From JACQLN01 sp049274895 (lineage in GTDB: Bacteria; Patescibacteriota; Minisyncoccia; JACQLN01), in assembly GCA_049274895.1 (NCBI GenBank), contig JBASTM010000005.1, positions 1 to 64,000 on the forward strand: DNA of 64,000 nucleotides. Reading direction: 5' to 3'. The position numbers and the translations under genes were made by a program. Below the pieces are notes generated by a model. It saw only the letters and a program-made list of their open reading frames with translations, was not told the DNA's origin and made no database searches. Shown here one piece after another: positions 1 through 7,855 of this stretch (positions within the stretch are counted from its first letter, which is position 1; each line of letters starts with the position of its first letter).

Positions 1-138
1 ACTAATCGTTCTTTCCACCCCATCAGTTGGAGGCAAAGCGAGTGATGGGGTAAGTGATGGGGTAAAGCTCTGTTCAAGGTCAGTTGTTTTTGCTAAAGTA
101 AGTCCAACCGGCGTTGTAGATAGCCACTATAATCCTGT
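1..138. other. Window-edge intergenic region with small hairpin and tandem repeat
   Basis: No coding frame is convincing here. Bases 16-57 can form a hairpin in which ACCCCATCA pairs with TGATGGGGT, and the unit AGTGATGGGGTA is then repeated in tandem (about 40-72). The hairpin may belong to the 3' end of a gene outside the window. Nothing else is recognisable. Confidence 0.35.
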
Positions 139-167
139 TTGCAACCCCGGAATGCTTTTGATACAAT
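139..167 (+). promoter_or_regulatory. Sigma70-like promoter
   Basis: TTGCAA (139-144) and TACAAT (162-167) are separated by exactly 17 bases. The start of the first small gene and a strong terminator at 511-546 lie downstream, so this looks like a self-contained short transcription unit. Confidence 0.55.
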
Positions 168-179
168 ACAGCTATCAGA

Positions 180-464
180 GTGATCGGGTTGGCACTCCTC
201 CTGCTGGCGGGAACGACGACATCCCCAAAAACCGACCAAAAAGACCAAACCGATGGTGCCCTGAATGCTCTTTCATCCCGGCTGCGTGTACGGCGCGGTC
301 CGGTATCTGTGTCTCATCGCTGTCCTCTCAGGAGGCCTGCTATGACCACGACCACCCGGTGCTCGATGACCTCGCGCGCTTCTCCCTACTGTCTACAGCA
401 GATGGAAGCCGCAAACAAGGTCGTCGACACCATCGACAGCAACTACCCCAACCCGTTCAACTAG
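180..464 (+). CDS. Small orphan protein, start uncertain
   Basis: Not recognised. A GTG start at 180 gives 94 aa beginning with a hydrophobic stretch (IGLALLLLAG) that could be a weak signal sequence. An in-frame ATG at 342 is preceded by a strong Shine-Dalgarno (CAGGAGG, about 330-336) and gives only 40 aa. The predicted promoter would start transcription only a few bases before the GTG, leaving no ribosome site for it, so the 40-aa start (342) is at least as likely. The C-terminus reads SNYPNPFN, which resembles the start of the YPNPFNP sorting motif of type IX secretion cargo, but the protein ends there. The base composition is GC-rich, as in the other orphan genes of this window. The unit could also be a non-coding transcript. 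Confidence 0.4.
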   Translation: MIGLALLLLAGTTTSPKTDQKDQTDGALNALSSRLRVRRGPVSVSHRCPLRRPAMTTTTRCSMTSRASPYCLQQMEAANKVVDTIDSNYPNPFN

Positions 465-510
465 CCCAACGACAACGGCTGGATGACGGGTGACGGATAG
501 GCGCGCCCCC

Positions 511-546
511 GGCGCCCCGATACGATGTATCGCGGGCGCCCTTTTT
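511..546 (+). terminator. Rho-independent terminator
   Basis: GGCGCCC and CGATAC pair with GTATCG and GGGCGCC around a GAT loop (511-540), followed by CTTTTT. It closes the first small transcription unit. Confidence 0.8.
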
Positions 547-616
547 ATTGCATAAGCCGGCGCAATGTGATATAAACTTATCAGTTCTTCGCTAAAAATC
601 ACCGGAGGAAAAGCCA

Positions 617-913
617 ATGAGCCGGGCATCGCGGCAGCGATATTACCTATCGCACTTGCGTTGGAAAAGAAAATACTACGGAACCAGAAAATACTACCCG
701 CCAGGTTACAAAATCAAGGAGACTAAAAACCATATATTCTCCACCAAAGAAAATTTAGCCATACTGGCCCATCGTCTAAGCGACACAGAATTGGCTAAAA
801 AATTTCACCGCTCGGTGTTAGGTATTCAAGTCCAGCGTTCCCGCCTAAAGAAAAAGAAAAAAGGAAAGAGGCAAAAAGACAGCCAAGCTGGCCGAAAAAA
901 ATCCCGCACATAA
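617..913 (+). CDS. Small basic protein with helix-turn-helix-like segment
   Basis: 98 aa, very rich in Lys and Arg, with a GGAGG Shine-Dalgarno 8 bases before the ATG. The middle segment (LSDTELAKKFHRSVLGIQ, about residues 54-71) has the pattern of a homeodomain-like or SANT-like helix-turn-helix, with acidic residues, a Leu-Ala pair and a following recognition helix. The C-terminal 30 residues are almost purely basic. A nucleic-acid-binding role is therefore an inference and no family is recognised. The stop codon lies inside the stem of its own terminator, so the unit is monocistronic and compact. GC content and Shine-Dalgarno strength resemble the other singletons here more than the housekeeping genes. 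Confidence 0.65.
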   Translation: MSRASRQRYYLSHLRWKRKYYGTRKYYPPGYKIKETKNHIFSTKENLAILAHRLSDTELAKKFHRSVLGIQVQRSRLKKKKKGKRQKDSQAGRKKSRT

Positions 914-938
914 AGTATGTGCGGGATTGTTAATTTTT
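901..938 (+). terminator. Rho-independent terminator
   Basis: ATCCCGCACATA and TATGTGCGGGAT pair perfectly around AAG, followed by a T-rich tract. The stem overlaps the last codons of the preceding gene. The ATCCCGC arm recurs in other terminators of this window (28531, 31169, 31920). Confidence 0.75.
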
Positions 939-955
939 GCTAGAATAAGTTTAAG

Positions 956-1246
956 ATGCAACTAAGACTGGAGAATATAAAAGAAAACGCGGCGTCGTTT
1001 ATGAGGTCGTGCGGCTACGCCTTTTTGCGCGCCGAAGCCGAGGAGATGAGTTTCACGCGTCGGCTCGCCGGCCGCGACTATCCCCGCTTTCACGTTTATA
1101 CCCGCGCGGAGAACGGGGTTTTGGTGGTCAATCTTCATTTGGATCAAAAAAAACCGAGTTACGAAGGCGCCAACGCCCACAGCGGCGAGTACGACGGCGC
1201 GCTTATAGACGCCGAAGCTGAACGGATCCGATCTTTTGTTAATTAG
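956..1246 (+). CDS. Conserved CPR-type hypothetical protein
   Basis: 96 aa. The sequence has the look of a small protein that recurs in Parcubacteria-type genomes, with an N-terminal helix (LRLENIKENAASFMRSCGY), a central beta-rich part (RFHVYTR...LVVNLHLDQKKPSYEG) and a His-containing tail (AHSGEYDG). The HLDQKKPSYEG block is the most distinctive part. Family recurrence is from memory and the function is unknown. It is convergent with the PAP2 gene and the two stop regions overlap by 4 bases. No signal peptide or membrane segment is visible, so it is likely cytoplasmic. Confidence 0.75.
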   Translation: MQLRLENIKENAASFMRSCGYAFLRAEAEEMSFTRRLAGRDYPRFHVYTRAENGVLVVNLHLDQKKPSYEGANAHSGEYDGALIDAEAERIRSFVN

Positions 1247-1782
1247 GACTTCCAGCTATTCCTAGAAAAAATTTTAAACACCACAAAACTAACCAGTGCC
1301 CCCACCGCCCAACCGGCCACAATGTCGCTGGGCCAATGGACACCGGCGGCCACGCGGGCGACCCCGATCAGCACCGCCGAGATCAGTAAAAAATAACCCA
1401 GCTTCTTTTGACCGGCCAGTAAAAAATAAACAGCGAGGGCCATAAAAAAAGTGGCGTGGCCCGACGGGAACGATGATTCCAGCGCGTTTTGATTTATCAA
1501 AGAATCCAAACCCTCAAAAGCAAACGGCCGCTCGCGGGGGTAAAAATTGCGTATCAGAGCGACCACGCCGAAACGGGCTACCACAGCCGAGAGAACCGCG
1601 AGACCGGTATGCACCGCCCGGACCTTGAGATCAATTTTCCTAAACTTAGGCGCCCAGAGGTAAAACAATAGCACCGCCACCACCACATATTCCCAATAGG
1701 CGGCGAAAAGGATTATCAGGGTGTCCGACCAGACACCCTTAAAAGAAAAATTGTAAATTGACGCGAAAAGAAAATTATCCAA
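1243..1782 (-). CDS. PAP2-family phosphatase (BcrC-like)
   Basis: 179 aa integral membrane protein with about five hydrophobic segments. The three PAP2 signature motifs are visible: YPRERPF (about residues 79-85), FPSGHATF (about 104-111, general acid His) and RVAAGVHWPSD (about 142-152, nucleophile His). Members hydrolyse lipid pyrophosphates or phosphatidate, and the closest common role in bacteria is recycling undecaprenyl pyrophosphate for cell-wall synthesis, which fits PBP1A and the murE-like gene in this window. The exact substrate cannot be read from the sequence. It lies downstream of glyA on the same strand, separated by a structured repeat (1791-1886). Confidence 0.88.
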   Translation of the reverse strand: MDNFLFASIYNFSFKGVWSDTLIILFAAYWEYVVVAVLLFYLWAPKFRKIDLKVRAVHTGLAVLSAVVARFGVVALIRNFYPRERPFAFEGLDSLINQNALESSFPSGHATFFMALAVYFLLAGQKKLGYFLLISAVLIGVARVAAGVHWPSDIVAGWAVGALVSFVVFKIFSRNSWKS

Positions 1783-1790
1783 AAATTCTC

Positions 1791-1886
1791 ATCAAAATAT
1801 CACTCTTCACAGCCTGTTATGGAGCCTCTCATCACATAACACATTAAAGTCTTCTCCATAAGGGCTGTTCAGAGCGACATTTTGAT
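1791..1886 (-). repeat. Structured repeat, family A copy 1
   Basis: Arms ATCAAAATATCACTCT (1791-1806) and AGAGCGACATTTTGAT (1871-1886) pair with two G-T type differences. Inside, on the minus strand, ACAGCC pairs with GGCTGT and TTATGGAG pairs with CTCCATAA. The loop side carries GGAGAAGAC, then TTAATGT, then ATGAGAGGCTCC. The same internal signature occurs at 16161-16246 and 18268-18362 with different but still complementary arms. It sits between the glyA stop and the PAP2 start. Confidence 0.8.
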
Positions 1887-1891
1887 TTTAT

Positions 1892-3115
1892 TTAGCTCTT
1901 AAATATAAATTTTATAGCCAAATTTTTAACCTCCTTCTTTATTTTACCCGAATTCTCTTTATTTTGTAAGGCGCGATGGATGAACGCGGCGATTTTTTTC
2001 ATTTCTTTCTCCTTCATACCCCGCGCCGTGGCCGAAGGGCTACCGAGGCGGATACCCGAGGGCTTAAACGGTTTATCATCATGCGGTAGAGAGTTTCTGT
2101 TGGCTAAAATACCCACCGACTCCAACTGTTTTTCGGCTGCCGAAGCGTCCAGACCGTTTTTAGATAAATCCAACAGCATTAAATGATTTTCGGTGCCACC
2201 GGTGTAAAGCGCGTAGCCGAGTTTTTTTAATTCTTCGGCCAAAACCCGGGCGTTGGCCACCACTTGTTTTTGCTCTCTTTTATAGTCCGGCTCCAGGGCC
2301 TGGGCGAAAGCAATGGCTTTAGCCAAAATTTGATTGTTATGTGGCCCGCCCTGCAGCACGGGGAAAACCGCCCGGTTTATTTTATCCATCAGTTCCGCGC
2401 GGGCGATAATAACCGCTCCCCTCGGCCCCCTAAAATTCTTGTGCGTAGTAAAAACCGCAACATCGCAAAAAGGAAAGCAGTTTGGGTGAACGCCGGCGGC
2501 CACCAAACCGGCAACGTGCGAAATATCGGCCAGCAAATAAGCGCCCACGCCGCGGGCTATTTGCGAAAACTTTTCAAAATCAATTTTTTGGGGGTAAGCC
2601 GTGGCGCCGCAGACGATAAGTTTGGGGCGATGCAGTTCGGCTTTCTTTTTGATGTCTTCGTAGTCAATCAACCCGTTCTCGTCTACGCCGTACTGAACCG
2701 ACTTAAAAAATATGCCGGTGGCGCTGACTTTGTGGCCGTGGGTTAAATGGCCGCCGGCCGAGAGCTTCATACCCATCAACGTGTCCCCCGGCTGCATCAA
2801 AGCCATAAGCACAGCCAAGTTGGCCGGCGAACCGGAATAGGGCTGGACGTTGGCCGCCCATTTTTTAGGCGAGAGCTTAAAAACTTTCAGGGCGAGGCCG
2901 CGGCATAATTCTTCTATCTCATCGTAATAAACGTTGCCGGGGTAATAGCGCCGGCCGGGATAGCCCTCGGAATATTTGTTGGTTAAAACCGAACCCATGG
3001 CTTGGCGCACCAATTTGGACGCAAAGTTTTCGGAAGGAATCAAAGAGATTGTCTCCTGTTGGCGTTTTTCTTCCAATTGCCACAATTTTTTTAGTTCTTT
3101 CAACTCGTCGGCCAT
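1892..3115 (-). CDS. glyA: Serine hydroxymethyltransferase
   Basis: 407 aa, the usual family length. A PLP-dependent enzyme that interconverts serine and glycine while loading one-carbon units on tetrahydrofolate. Visible signatures are the N-terminal SLIPSENFAS, the TNKYSEGYPGRRYYPG block, the cofactor-binding DISHVAGLVAAG, and the active-site Lys in FTTHKNFRGPRG (about residues 223-234). The C-terminus carries a basic extension (NKENSGKIKKEVKNL). It follows tsaC on the same strand with a 7-base gap, so the two are probably co-transcribed. In a genome this reduced it probably supplies glycine and methylene-THF, which is an inference. Confidence 0.96.
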   Translation of the reverse strand: MADELKELKKLWQLEEKRQQETISLIPSENFASKLVRQAMGSVLTNKYSEGYPGRRYYPGNVYYDEIEELCRGLALKVFKLSPKKWAANVQPYSGSPANLAVLMALMQPGDTLMGMKLSAGGHLTHGHKVSATGIFFKSVQYGVDENGLIDYEDIKKKAELHRPKLIVCGATAYPQKIDFEKFSQIARGVGAYLLADISHVAGLVAAGVHPNCFPFCDVAVFTTHKNFRGPRGAVIIARAELMDKINRAVFPVLQGGPHNNQILAKAIAFAQALEPDYKREQKQVVANARVLAEELKKLGYALYTGGTENHLMLLDLSKNGLDASAAEKQLESVGILANRNSLPHDDKPFKPSGIRLGSPSATARGMKEKEMKKIAAFIHRALQNKENSGKIKKEVKNLAIKFIFKS

Positions 3116-3122
3116 ACCAAAA

Positions 3123-3773
3123 TTATTTTATTTGTATAGTTTCCAAAATGTTCAACAGATTCTGTTTGTTGGTGGGATTTATCCTTATGATTCGTGGATT
3201 ATCCGTGGTCAAATCTATAATGGTGGAAGGATCGGATTCCGGCAAAACTCCGCCATTAATAAACACATCCGGTTGAATTTCCTCTTTCAAAAAACGGCTG
3301 ATGATTTCTTGAGGGTCCGGCGAGGGTTCTTCGCCTGAAATATTGGCCGAAGTGACCGTGATCGGCCCCTCAAAATCGCGGATCATACTTTCACAGAAAG
3401 GGTGGCTGGGAATCCTTAAGGCGATGGAATTTCGGCCGGCGGTAACCAAAAAAGAAACCACCGGCTTTTTTTTAAGTATAAACGTAAACGGCCCCGGCCA
3501 AAAATTTTTAAGAATCCTCTCTCTGTTTTTATCTATAACCGCCACCGCTTTGGCCATGCCTATGGAACTCACCATCACCGGCAGAGGTTTTTTATCGGAT
3601 CGTTTTTTTATGGCAAAAACTTTTCTGATGGCCTCGGTGTCAAAAACATTCACGCCCAAACCGTAAAGCGTGTCGGTGGGATAAGCCACCACCCGGCCCT
3701 TCAGCAGCGCCAGCGCCGCTTCTTTGGAGGCCAGTTCGGGAGAAAAATTATTGCGAATATCCAGTATTTTCAT
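3123..3773 (-). CDS. tsaC: L-threonylcarbamoyladenylate synthase (Sua5/YrdC/TsaC)
   Basis: 216 aa. Makes threonylcarbamoyl-AMP from threonine, bicarbonate and ATP, the first step of the t6A37 tRNA modification. The YrdC fold is clear from GRVVAYPTDTLYGLG (about 27-41), the KKRSDKKPLPVMV basic substrate-binding segment, FWPGPFTFILK, RIPSHP and GPITVTSANISGE. It lacks the extra Sua5 C-terminal domain, so it is the short TsaC form with a modest tail. TsaE, another t6A component, is at 49914-50339. It lies directly upstream of glyA and downstream of leuS on the same strand. Confidence 0.93.
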   Translation of the reverse strand: MKILDIRNNFSPELASKEAALALLKGRVVAYPTDTLYGLGVNVFDTEAIRKVFAIKKRSDKKPLPVMVSSIGMAKAVAVIDKNRERILKNFWPGPFTFILKKKPVVSFLVTAGRNSIALRIPSHPFCESMIRDFEGPITVTSANISGEEPSPDPQEIISRFLKEEIQPDVFINGGVLPESDPSTIIDLTTDNPRIIRINPTNKQNLLNILETIQIK

Positions 3774-3796
3774 TGATGCTCACTGACGCGATTAAA

Positions 3797-3950
3797 AACA
3801 AAACAACCTTTTGAGTTGATTCATCGGCCGAGCGGGCAGGGTGTCCCGAGCCCTGAGCGACAGTCGAATGGGCGAGGGACGAGCGAGGCCGATGTATCAG
3901 CGAGAATCCACGCTGGGGATTTGAGCGTAACGAAAAGGGTTGTTTGTTTG
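3797..3950. repeat. Long hairpin element with GAGCG-rich core
   Basis: Outer arms CAAAACAACCTTTT (3799-3812) and AAAAGGGTTGTTTG (3933-3946) are complementary with small differences. An inner pair CATCGGCC/GGCCGATG (about 3822-3829 and 3888-3895) encloses a core rich in GAGCG. It begins right after the leuS stop codon. The layout (arm ending in TTTT, GAG, core, GAGCG, CGAAAA, arm) resembles 36176-36305 and, more loosely, the family B elements. Confidence 0.6.
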
Positions 3951-3953
3951 GAA

Positions 3954-6296
3954 TCACACTACAAAGTTAATAAACTTATCTTTAACAAAGATAACTTTCT
4001 TCACGCCGCCCGAAAGATATTTGGCCACATGGTCGTTGGCTTGGGCCGCAATTTCGGCACTTTTTTGATTGGAACCCGCCGGCAGTTTTATAACCGCCCG
4101 CATCTTGGCGTTTATTTGAACGATAAAATCAACCGAATCTTCCCTGATTAATTCCGGATCAAACTTGGGCCAATCGGAAATGTGGATGGATTTTTTGTTT
4201 TTCAAAACTCCCCGCCATATTTCTTCGCTGATGTGCGGCGCGAACGGCGCCAAAAGTTTTACAAAGACTTCCAACTCTTTCGGGCCGACGGAGTTTTGAT
4301 CGGCCTCAAACTCCCGCAATAAAATCATCAGAGCCGAAATAACCGTGTTGTAATTTAAGCTCTCAACATCTTCCGTGACTTTCTTGATAGTTTGATGGAC
4401 TTTTTTTTCTAACCCCTTATTATCTTTTTGAGATTTGCCAGTAAAGCCCCGAGGGCCACCGGCCTTTTCGGGGAGATTTGAGATTTGAGATATTTTACAC
4501 ACTCTCTCTAAGAACCTGGTTATCCCCTTCATACCCGAATCCCTAAAATCTCCGCCTTGATCAAACGGCCCTATAAACATCAAATACATTCTTAAGGCGT
4601 CGGCGCCGTAATTTTTAATGTATTCGTCGGGATTGACCACATTACCTTTTGATTTGGACATTTTGGCGCCGTCTTTTATTAAAAGCCCGTGCGCCCGAAA
4701 CTTGGGAAAGGGCTCTTCAAAATCGGTCAAACCTAAATCTTTAAGCGCCATAGCCAAAAAACGCACATATAAAAGATGTAAGACGGCATGTTCCGCTCCA
4801 CCAATATACATATCTACCGGTAACCACTTGGTTACCCTGAGCTCGTCGAAGGGCTTCTTTAGATTTAGATAACCAATGTAGTACCAAGCCGAATCCAGAA
4901 ACGTATCGGAAACGTCGGTTTCCCGCCTGGCCTCGCCGCCGCATTGGGGGCATTTGACCTTATAAAACTTTTCATCGGCGGCCAAGGGCGATTGATCCGT
5001 ACCGGTCGGCCGGAAATTTTTGATTCTGGGAAGTTTGACTGGCAAATCTTTTTCCGGCACCGGCTGCCAGTCGCATTTCTCGCAATAGATCATTGGTATG
5101 GGCGGGCCCCAGTATCTCTGACGGGATATGAGCCAATCGCGCAAACGGTACTGCGTTTCTTTTTTGCCGCCGCTTTTTTTGATGCCTGCCTCAACCGGTA
5201 CCAGCGGAGCGTCGCTTACCGGCAATTGGAATTTTTTCGCAAACTCCAGGTCGCGTTCGTCGTGGGCCGGCACGCCCATTACCGCGCCGGTGCCGTAGCC
5301 GGCCAAAACGTAATCCGAAACCCAGACGGGAATTTTTTCGTTATTGGCCGGATTGATCGCCGCAATACCCGAAAAAACTCCGCTTTTTTCTTTGGCGGCA
5401 TCCGTCGCCTTTTCGGCTTGATGATCTTTTATGTATTTTTTAACCTCCTCGCCCGCCTGCCAACCGATATCCAGCCAAAACTGGGCGAGTTTCGGGGAAA
5501 CCGCCACAAAAGTCGCGCCAAAAATCGTGTCGGGCCGAGTGGTAAAAACTTCAACGAAATGTTTTTTATCCTCCTGACCGGCCACGTCTACCAATGGAAA
5601 CTTGATTAAAGCGCCCTCGCTTTTACCGATCCAGTTTCTTTGGGCGATTTTGACTTTCTCGCTCCAATCAATCCCATTCAAACCTCTAAGCAGCCGATCG
5701 GCATAATCGGTAATTTTGAAAAACCACTGCTCCAGTTCTTTCTTAACAACTTTAGTGCCGCATCTTTCGCATTCCCCGCCAATTACTTGCTCGTCCGCGA
5801 GCACTGTGAGGCAACCCGGGCACCAGTTGACCGCGGCTTTTTTGCGGTAAGCCAAACCCTTTTTATAAAGCTGTATAAAAATCCACTGGGTCCACTTATA
5901 ATATTCCGGATCGTAAGTTTCCAAACGCTCATTCCAGCTAAAACCATTGCCGATCATAGCCAGTTGACGATAAAAATTACCCTCGGAAATTTTGGCTTGG
6001 TCCGCCGGATGCTGGCCGATTTTGAGGGCGTAATTTTCGGAGTGGATCCCGAAACCATCCAGGCCAATCGGTTCAAATACGTTATAACCCTGCATCCTTT
6101 TGAAGCGGCCGTAAATGTCGCTGCCGCAAAAAGCGTACACATTGCCCACGTGCAAACCCTCGGCCGAGGGATAGGGAAACATCATCAGGTTATAGAACGG
6201 GCTCTTGTCCTTTTCCAGATCCGGTTCGTAAATCTTTTCCTTAAGCCATTGCTTCTGCCAGTGAGATTCCGATTTTCTGTGATTATATTTAGCCAT
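3954..6296 (-). CDS. leuS: Leucyl-tRNA synthetase
   Basis: About 780 aa from the ATG at 6296 (MAKYNHRKSE), somewhat shorter than typical LeuRS. Class Ia synthetase charging tRNA-Leu. The HIGH-type motif is HVGN in FPYPSAEGLHVGN, the CP1 editing domain is present (TRPDTIFGATF and YGTGAVMGVPAHDERD), a zinc-ribbon-like segment CEKCDWQP/CPQCGGEA follows, and the catalytic loop is AKMSKSKGN. Near residues 600-625 there is an in-frame repeat-derived insertion (4427-4494) holding a palindrome (see findings). A longer N-terminal start (6341) would add a hydrophobic leader and is less likely. It is upstream of tsaC on the same strand, with the hairpin element between. Confidence 0.96.
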   Translation of the reverse strand: MAKYNHRKSESHWQKQWLKEKIYEPDLEKDKSPFYNLMMFPYPSAEGLHVGNVYAFCGSDIYGRFKRMQGYNVFEPIGLDGFGIHSENYALKIGQHPADQAKISEGNFYRQLAMIGNGFSWNERLETYDPEYYKWTQWIFIQLYKKGLAYRKKAAVNWCPGCLTVLADEQVIGGECERCGTKVVKKELEQWFFKITDYADRLLRGLNGIDWSEKVKIAQRNWIGKSEGALIKFPLVDVAGQEDKKHFVEVFTTRPDTIFGATFVAVSPKLAQFWLDIGWQAGEEVKKYIKDHQAEKATDAAKEKSGVFSGIAAINPANNEKIPVWVSDYVLAGYGTGAVMGVPAHDERDLEFAKKFQLPVSDAPLVPVEAGIKKSGGKKETQYRLRDWLISRQRYWGPPIPMIYCEKCDWQPVPEKDLPVKLPRIKNFRPTGTDQSPLAADEKFYKVKCPQCGGEARRETDVSDTFLDSAWYYIGYLNLKKPFDELRVTKWLPVDMYIGGAEHAVLHLLYVRFLAMALKDLGLTDFEEPFPKFRAHGLLIKDGAKMSKSKGNVVNPDEYIKNYGADALRMYLMFIGPFDQGGDFRDSGMKGITRFLERVCKISQISNLPEKAGGPRGFTGKSQKDNKGLEKKVHQTIKKVTEDVESLNYNTVISALMILLREFEADQNSVGPKELEVFVKLLAPFAPHISEEIWRGVLKNKKSIHISDWPKFDPELIREDSVDFIVQINAKMRAVIKLPAGSNQKSAEIAAQANDHVAKYLSGGVKKVIFVKDKFINFVV
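4427..4494 (-). repeat. In-gene repeat and palindrome within leuS
   Basis: Contains direct repeats of GAGATTT and a GC palindrome (4447-4473: CCCCGAGGGCC, ACC, GGCC, then TTTTCGGGG). In the protein it reads as SQISNLPEKAGGPRGF, a low-complexity stretch inserted in the anticodon-binding part of LeuRS with the frame kept. Confidence 0.55.
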
Positions 6297-6334
6297 TGTA
6301 TGTATTAAAAATAGCGAAAATAACGCTTCTAAGC

Positions 6335-6372
6335 AAGACAAAGGCCCGGCCTTCTAAAGAAGGCCGGGCCTT
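6335..6372 (-). terminator. Terminator of the toxin-antitoxin operon
   Basis: A near-perfect palindrome (AAGGCCCGGCCTTCT, then its complement, 6341-6372) is followed on the minus strand by TTTGTCTTG. It lies just downstream of the toxin stop and upstream of leuS. Confidence 0.75.
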
Positions 6373-6383
6373 GATTGTCAAAT

Positions 6384-6641
6384 CTAATAAGTTTTTGAGG
6401 TTCGGCGCTCTATGTTAAAAACATATATGATTCCCTGTTCCTTGCGCAATTCATAAAAAATCCTATACGAACCAACTCTTCTTCTCCAAGATTCTTTCTC
6501 ACCGCCCATTTTTTCTATATCGCCGTAATAAGGATCAATCTCCAATTCTCTTAATGCATCCATAATATACCTGTAATCCTTACTGGGGAACTTTCTCAAC
6601 CTTTTCTTTGCCGAGCCGTCAGTTATCAACACCCAGCTCAT
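6384..6641 (-). CDS. RelE/ParE-type toxin
   Basis: 85 aa. The pattern matches the RelE/ParE superfamily: an N-terminal strand (WVLITDGSAKKRLRKFP), a helical middle, then the paired strands WRRRVGSYRIFYEL and GIIYVFNIERR, the usual RelE C-terminal core with Arg and Tyr residues that contact mRNA in ribosome-dependent members. Whether it is an mRNA endonuclease (RelE-like) or a gyrase poison (ParE-like) cannot be decided here. The reading frame overlaps the 3' end of the upstream antitoxin gene by 23 bases, the usual arrangement for coupled translation. It is followed by a strong terminator. Confidence 0.82.
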   Translation of the reverse strand: MSWVLITDGSAKKRLRKFPSKDYRYIMDALRELEIDPYYGDIEKMGGEKESWRRRVGSYRIFYELRKEQGIIYVFNIERRTSKTY

Positions 6642-6834
6642 GTTTTAGTTGTTTTAGAGTTACATAATTACCTTTGGCAAAATTACGTCTGCCTCTGGCT
6701 AAAGCTCTTTTTTCGGCGGCGGTTGGAGTAAATGTTTTGACAGACTTTGTCTTCTCCCAAATCAAAAACTCCTCGTAAGTCTCGCGGGGAATGGTTACAA
6801 AATCTTTGTTTTTAGACGCAGTTTTGGTGGCCAT
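6619..6834 (-). CDS. Antitoxin partner of RelE/ParE-type toxin
   Basis: 71 aa from the ATG at 6834 (MATKTASKN). A prevent-host-death/RelB-like architecture is likely: an N-terminal DNA-binding part (DFVTIPRETYEEFLIWE resembles the substrate-mimic region of RelB-type antitoxins) and a C-terminal helix (YVTLKQLKHELGVDN) expected to wrap the toxin. It precedes the toxin and overlaps it by 23 bases. Such antitoxins normally repress their own operon, but I see no clear operator. Identification rests on position and size more than on sequence. Confidence 0.72.
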   Translation of the reverse strand: MATKTASKNKDFVTIPRETYEEFLIWEKTKSVKTFTPTAAEKRALARGRRNFAKGNYVTLKQLKHELGVDN

Positions 6835-6909
6835 AAACAAACTATAGCGAAAACAGTGTTTTTAAGCAAACCGACAATATATAATTACGACATCGCAGGT
6901 CGTAAGTTA

Positions 6910-7746
6910 TTATATGCCAAAAATCGCGCGGGCGTTTTCGGTGGTGTGGTGCTGAATCTCCTCCAAGGAAACACCTTTGATTTCGGCCAGTTTCTTGGCG
7001 ACTTCGGTCACGTATGAGGGTTCGTTTCTTTTACCGCGGTGCGGCGCGAGAGTAACGTAAGGCGCGTCGGTTTCCAACATCATGCGGCTCACTGGCACGG
7101 ATTTTATTATTTCGTTGTAATCGCGCGCGAAAGTTATCACTCCGCCGAAAGTAAAAAATAAGCCCATATTCAAAAGATCGCTCGCCTGGGGCTCGGTGCC
7201 GCTGAAAAAATGGATGATGCCGGGGTAGGGAGTAGTTAGTAGTTTGTAGTTAGCAGTTAGGATCTTAATTAAATCTGGAAAAGCGCTACGGCAGTGCAGC
7301 ATCAGCGGTTTTTTAACGTCGCGGGCCAATTCTATCTGCTGAACAAACGCCGCCTCCTGCTTTTCTTTGGAATCGGCATTGTTTATTCGGTAATAATCCA
7401 GCCCGCACTCCCCGATCGCGACCACTTTAGGGTGCAAAGCCAGTTTTTTATACTCGTCGTAATCAAAAACCTCGCCGCGGCTCACGAATTCTTCTCCGCC
7501 CTCGCCCAGTTCTTCTTTATCGTGGAAAGATTTGTCGGTATGGATGGGATGCAGGCCCACCGTGGCGTAGACGCCCTCGGGATATTTCTCGGCGAGAGTA
7601 ATGGCTTTTTGCGAGGTGTCTTTTTGAGTGCCCACGTTGACCATCCAGATGCCAGCATCCAAAGACCTTTTAACAACGACTTCAACGTCGTCTTGATAAG
7701 CCGCGAACTGAACGTGGGTGTGGGAATCTATAAATCTTGGGTTCAT
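6910..7746 (-). CDS. tatD: TatD-family metal-dependent hydrolase
   Basis: 278 aa, the normal length. TIM-barrel deoxyribonuclease of the amidohydrolase superfamily. Metal ligands are visible in DSHTHVQF (about residues 7-14), IGECGLDYY, MLHCRS, IHFFSGT and LETDAPYVT. Members act as 3'-5' DNases in repair. It contains an in-frame low-complexity stretch TANYKLLTTP encoded by an ACTAACT-type repeat (7225-7263). The same kind of stretch occurs in MetRS and GlyRS (see findings). It is upstream of metG's 3' end on the same strand, separated by a structured repeat. Confidence 0.93.
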   Translation of the reverse strand: MNPRFIDSHTHVQFAAYQDDVEVVVKRSLDAGIWMVNVGTQKDTSQKAITLAEKYPEGVYATVGLHPIHTDKSFHDKEELGEGGEEFVSRGEVFDYDEYKKLALHPKVVAIGECGLDYYRINNADSKEKQEAAFVQQIELARDVKKPLMLHCRSAFPDLIKILTANYKLLTTPYPGIIHFFSGTEPQASDLLNMGLFFTFGGVITFARDYNEIIKSVPVSRMMLETDAPYVTLAPHRGKRNEPSYVTEVAKKLAEIKGVSLEEIQHHTTENARAIFGI

Positions 7747-7752
7747 AAAACA

Positions 7753-7855
7753 GCGACACTAATTACGAATGACACACGAATATACAAATAAATCTTAATT
7801 CGTGTCATTCCTGCCTGCCGGCAGGCAGGCGAGTGTATTTGTATATTGGTGTCGC
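7753..7855. repeat. Palindromic element, family C copy 1
   Basis: Terminal arms GCGACAC and GGTGTCGC pair. Inside, CGAATGACACACGAAT is complementary to ATTCGTGTCATTC. A nested perfect palindrome of 20 bases (7810-7829, CCTGCCTGCC and its complement) interrupts the copy. A second copy without this insertion is at 52843-52927. Its end coincides with the metG stop codon. Confidence 0.85.

Noticed and set aside
4944..6308. Long plus-strand reading frames antisense to leuS (4944-5609 and 5640-6308)
   Set aside because: They mirror the leuS codons, have no ribosome site and no recognisable domain; leuS is clearly the real gene.
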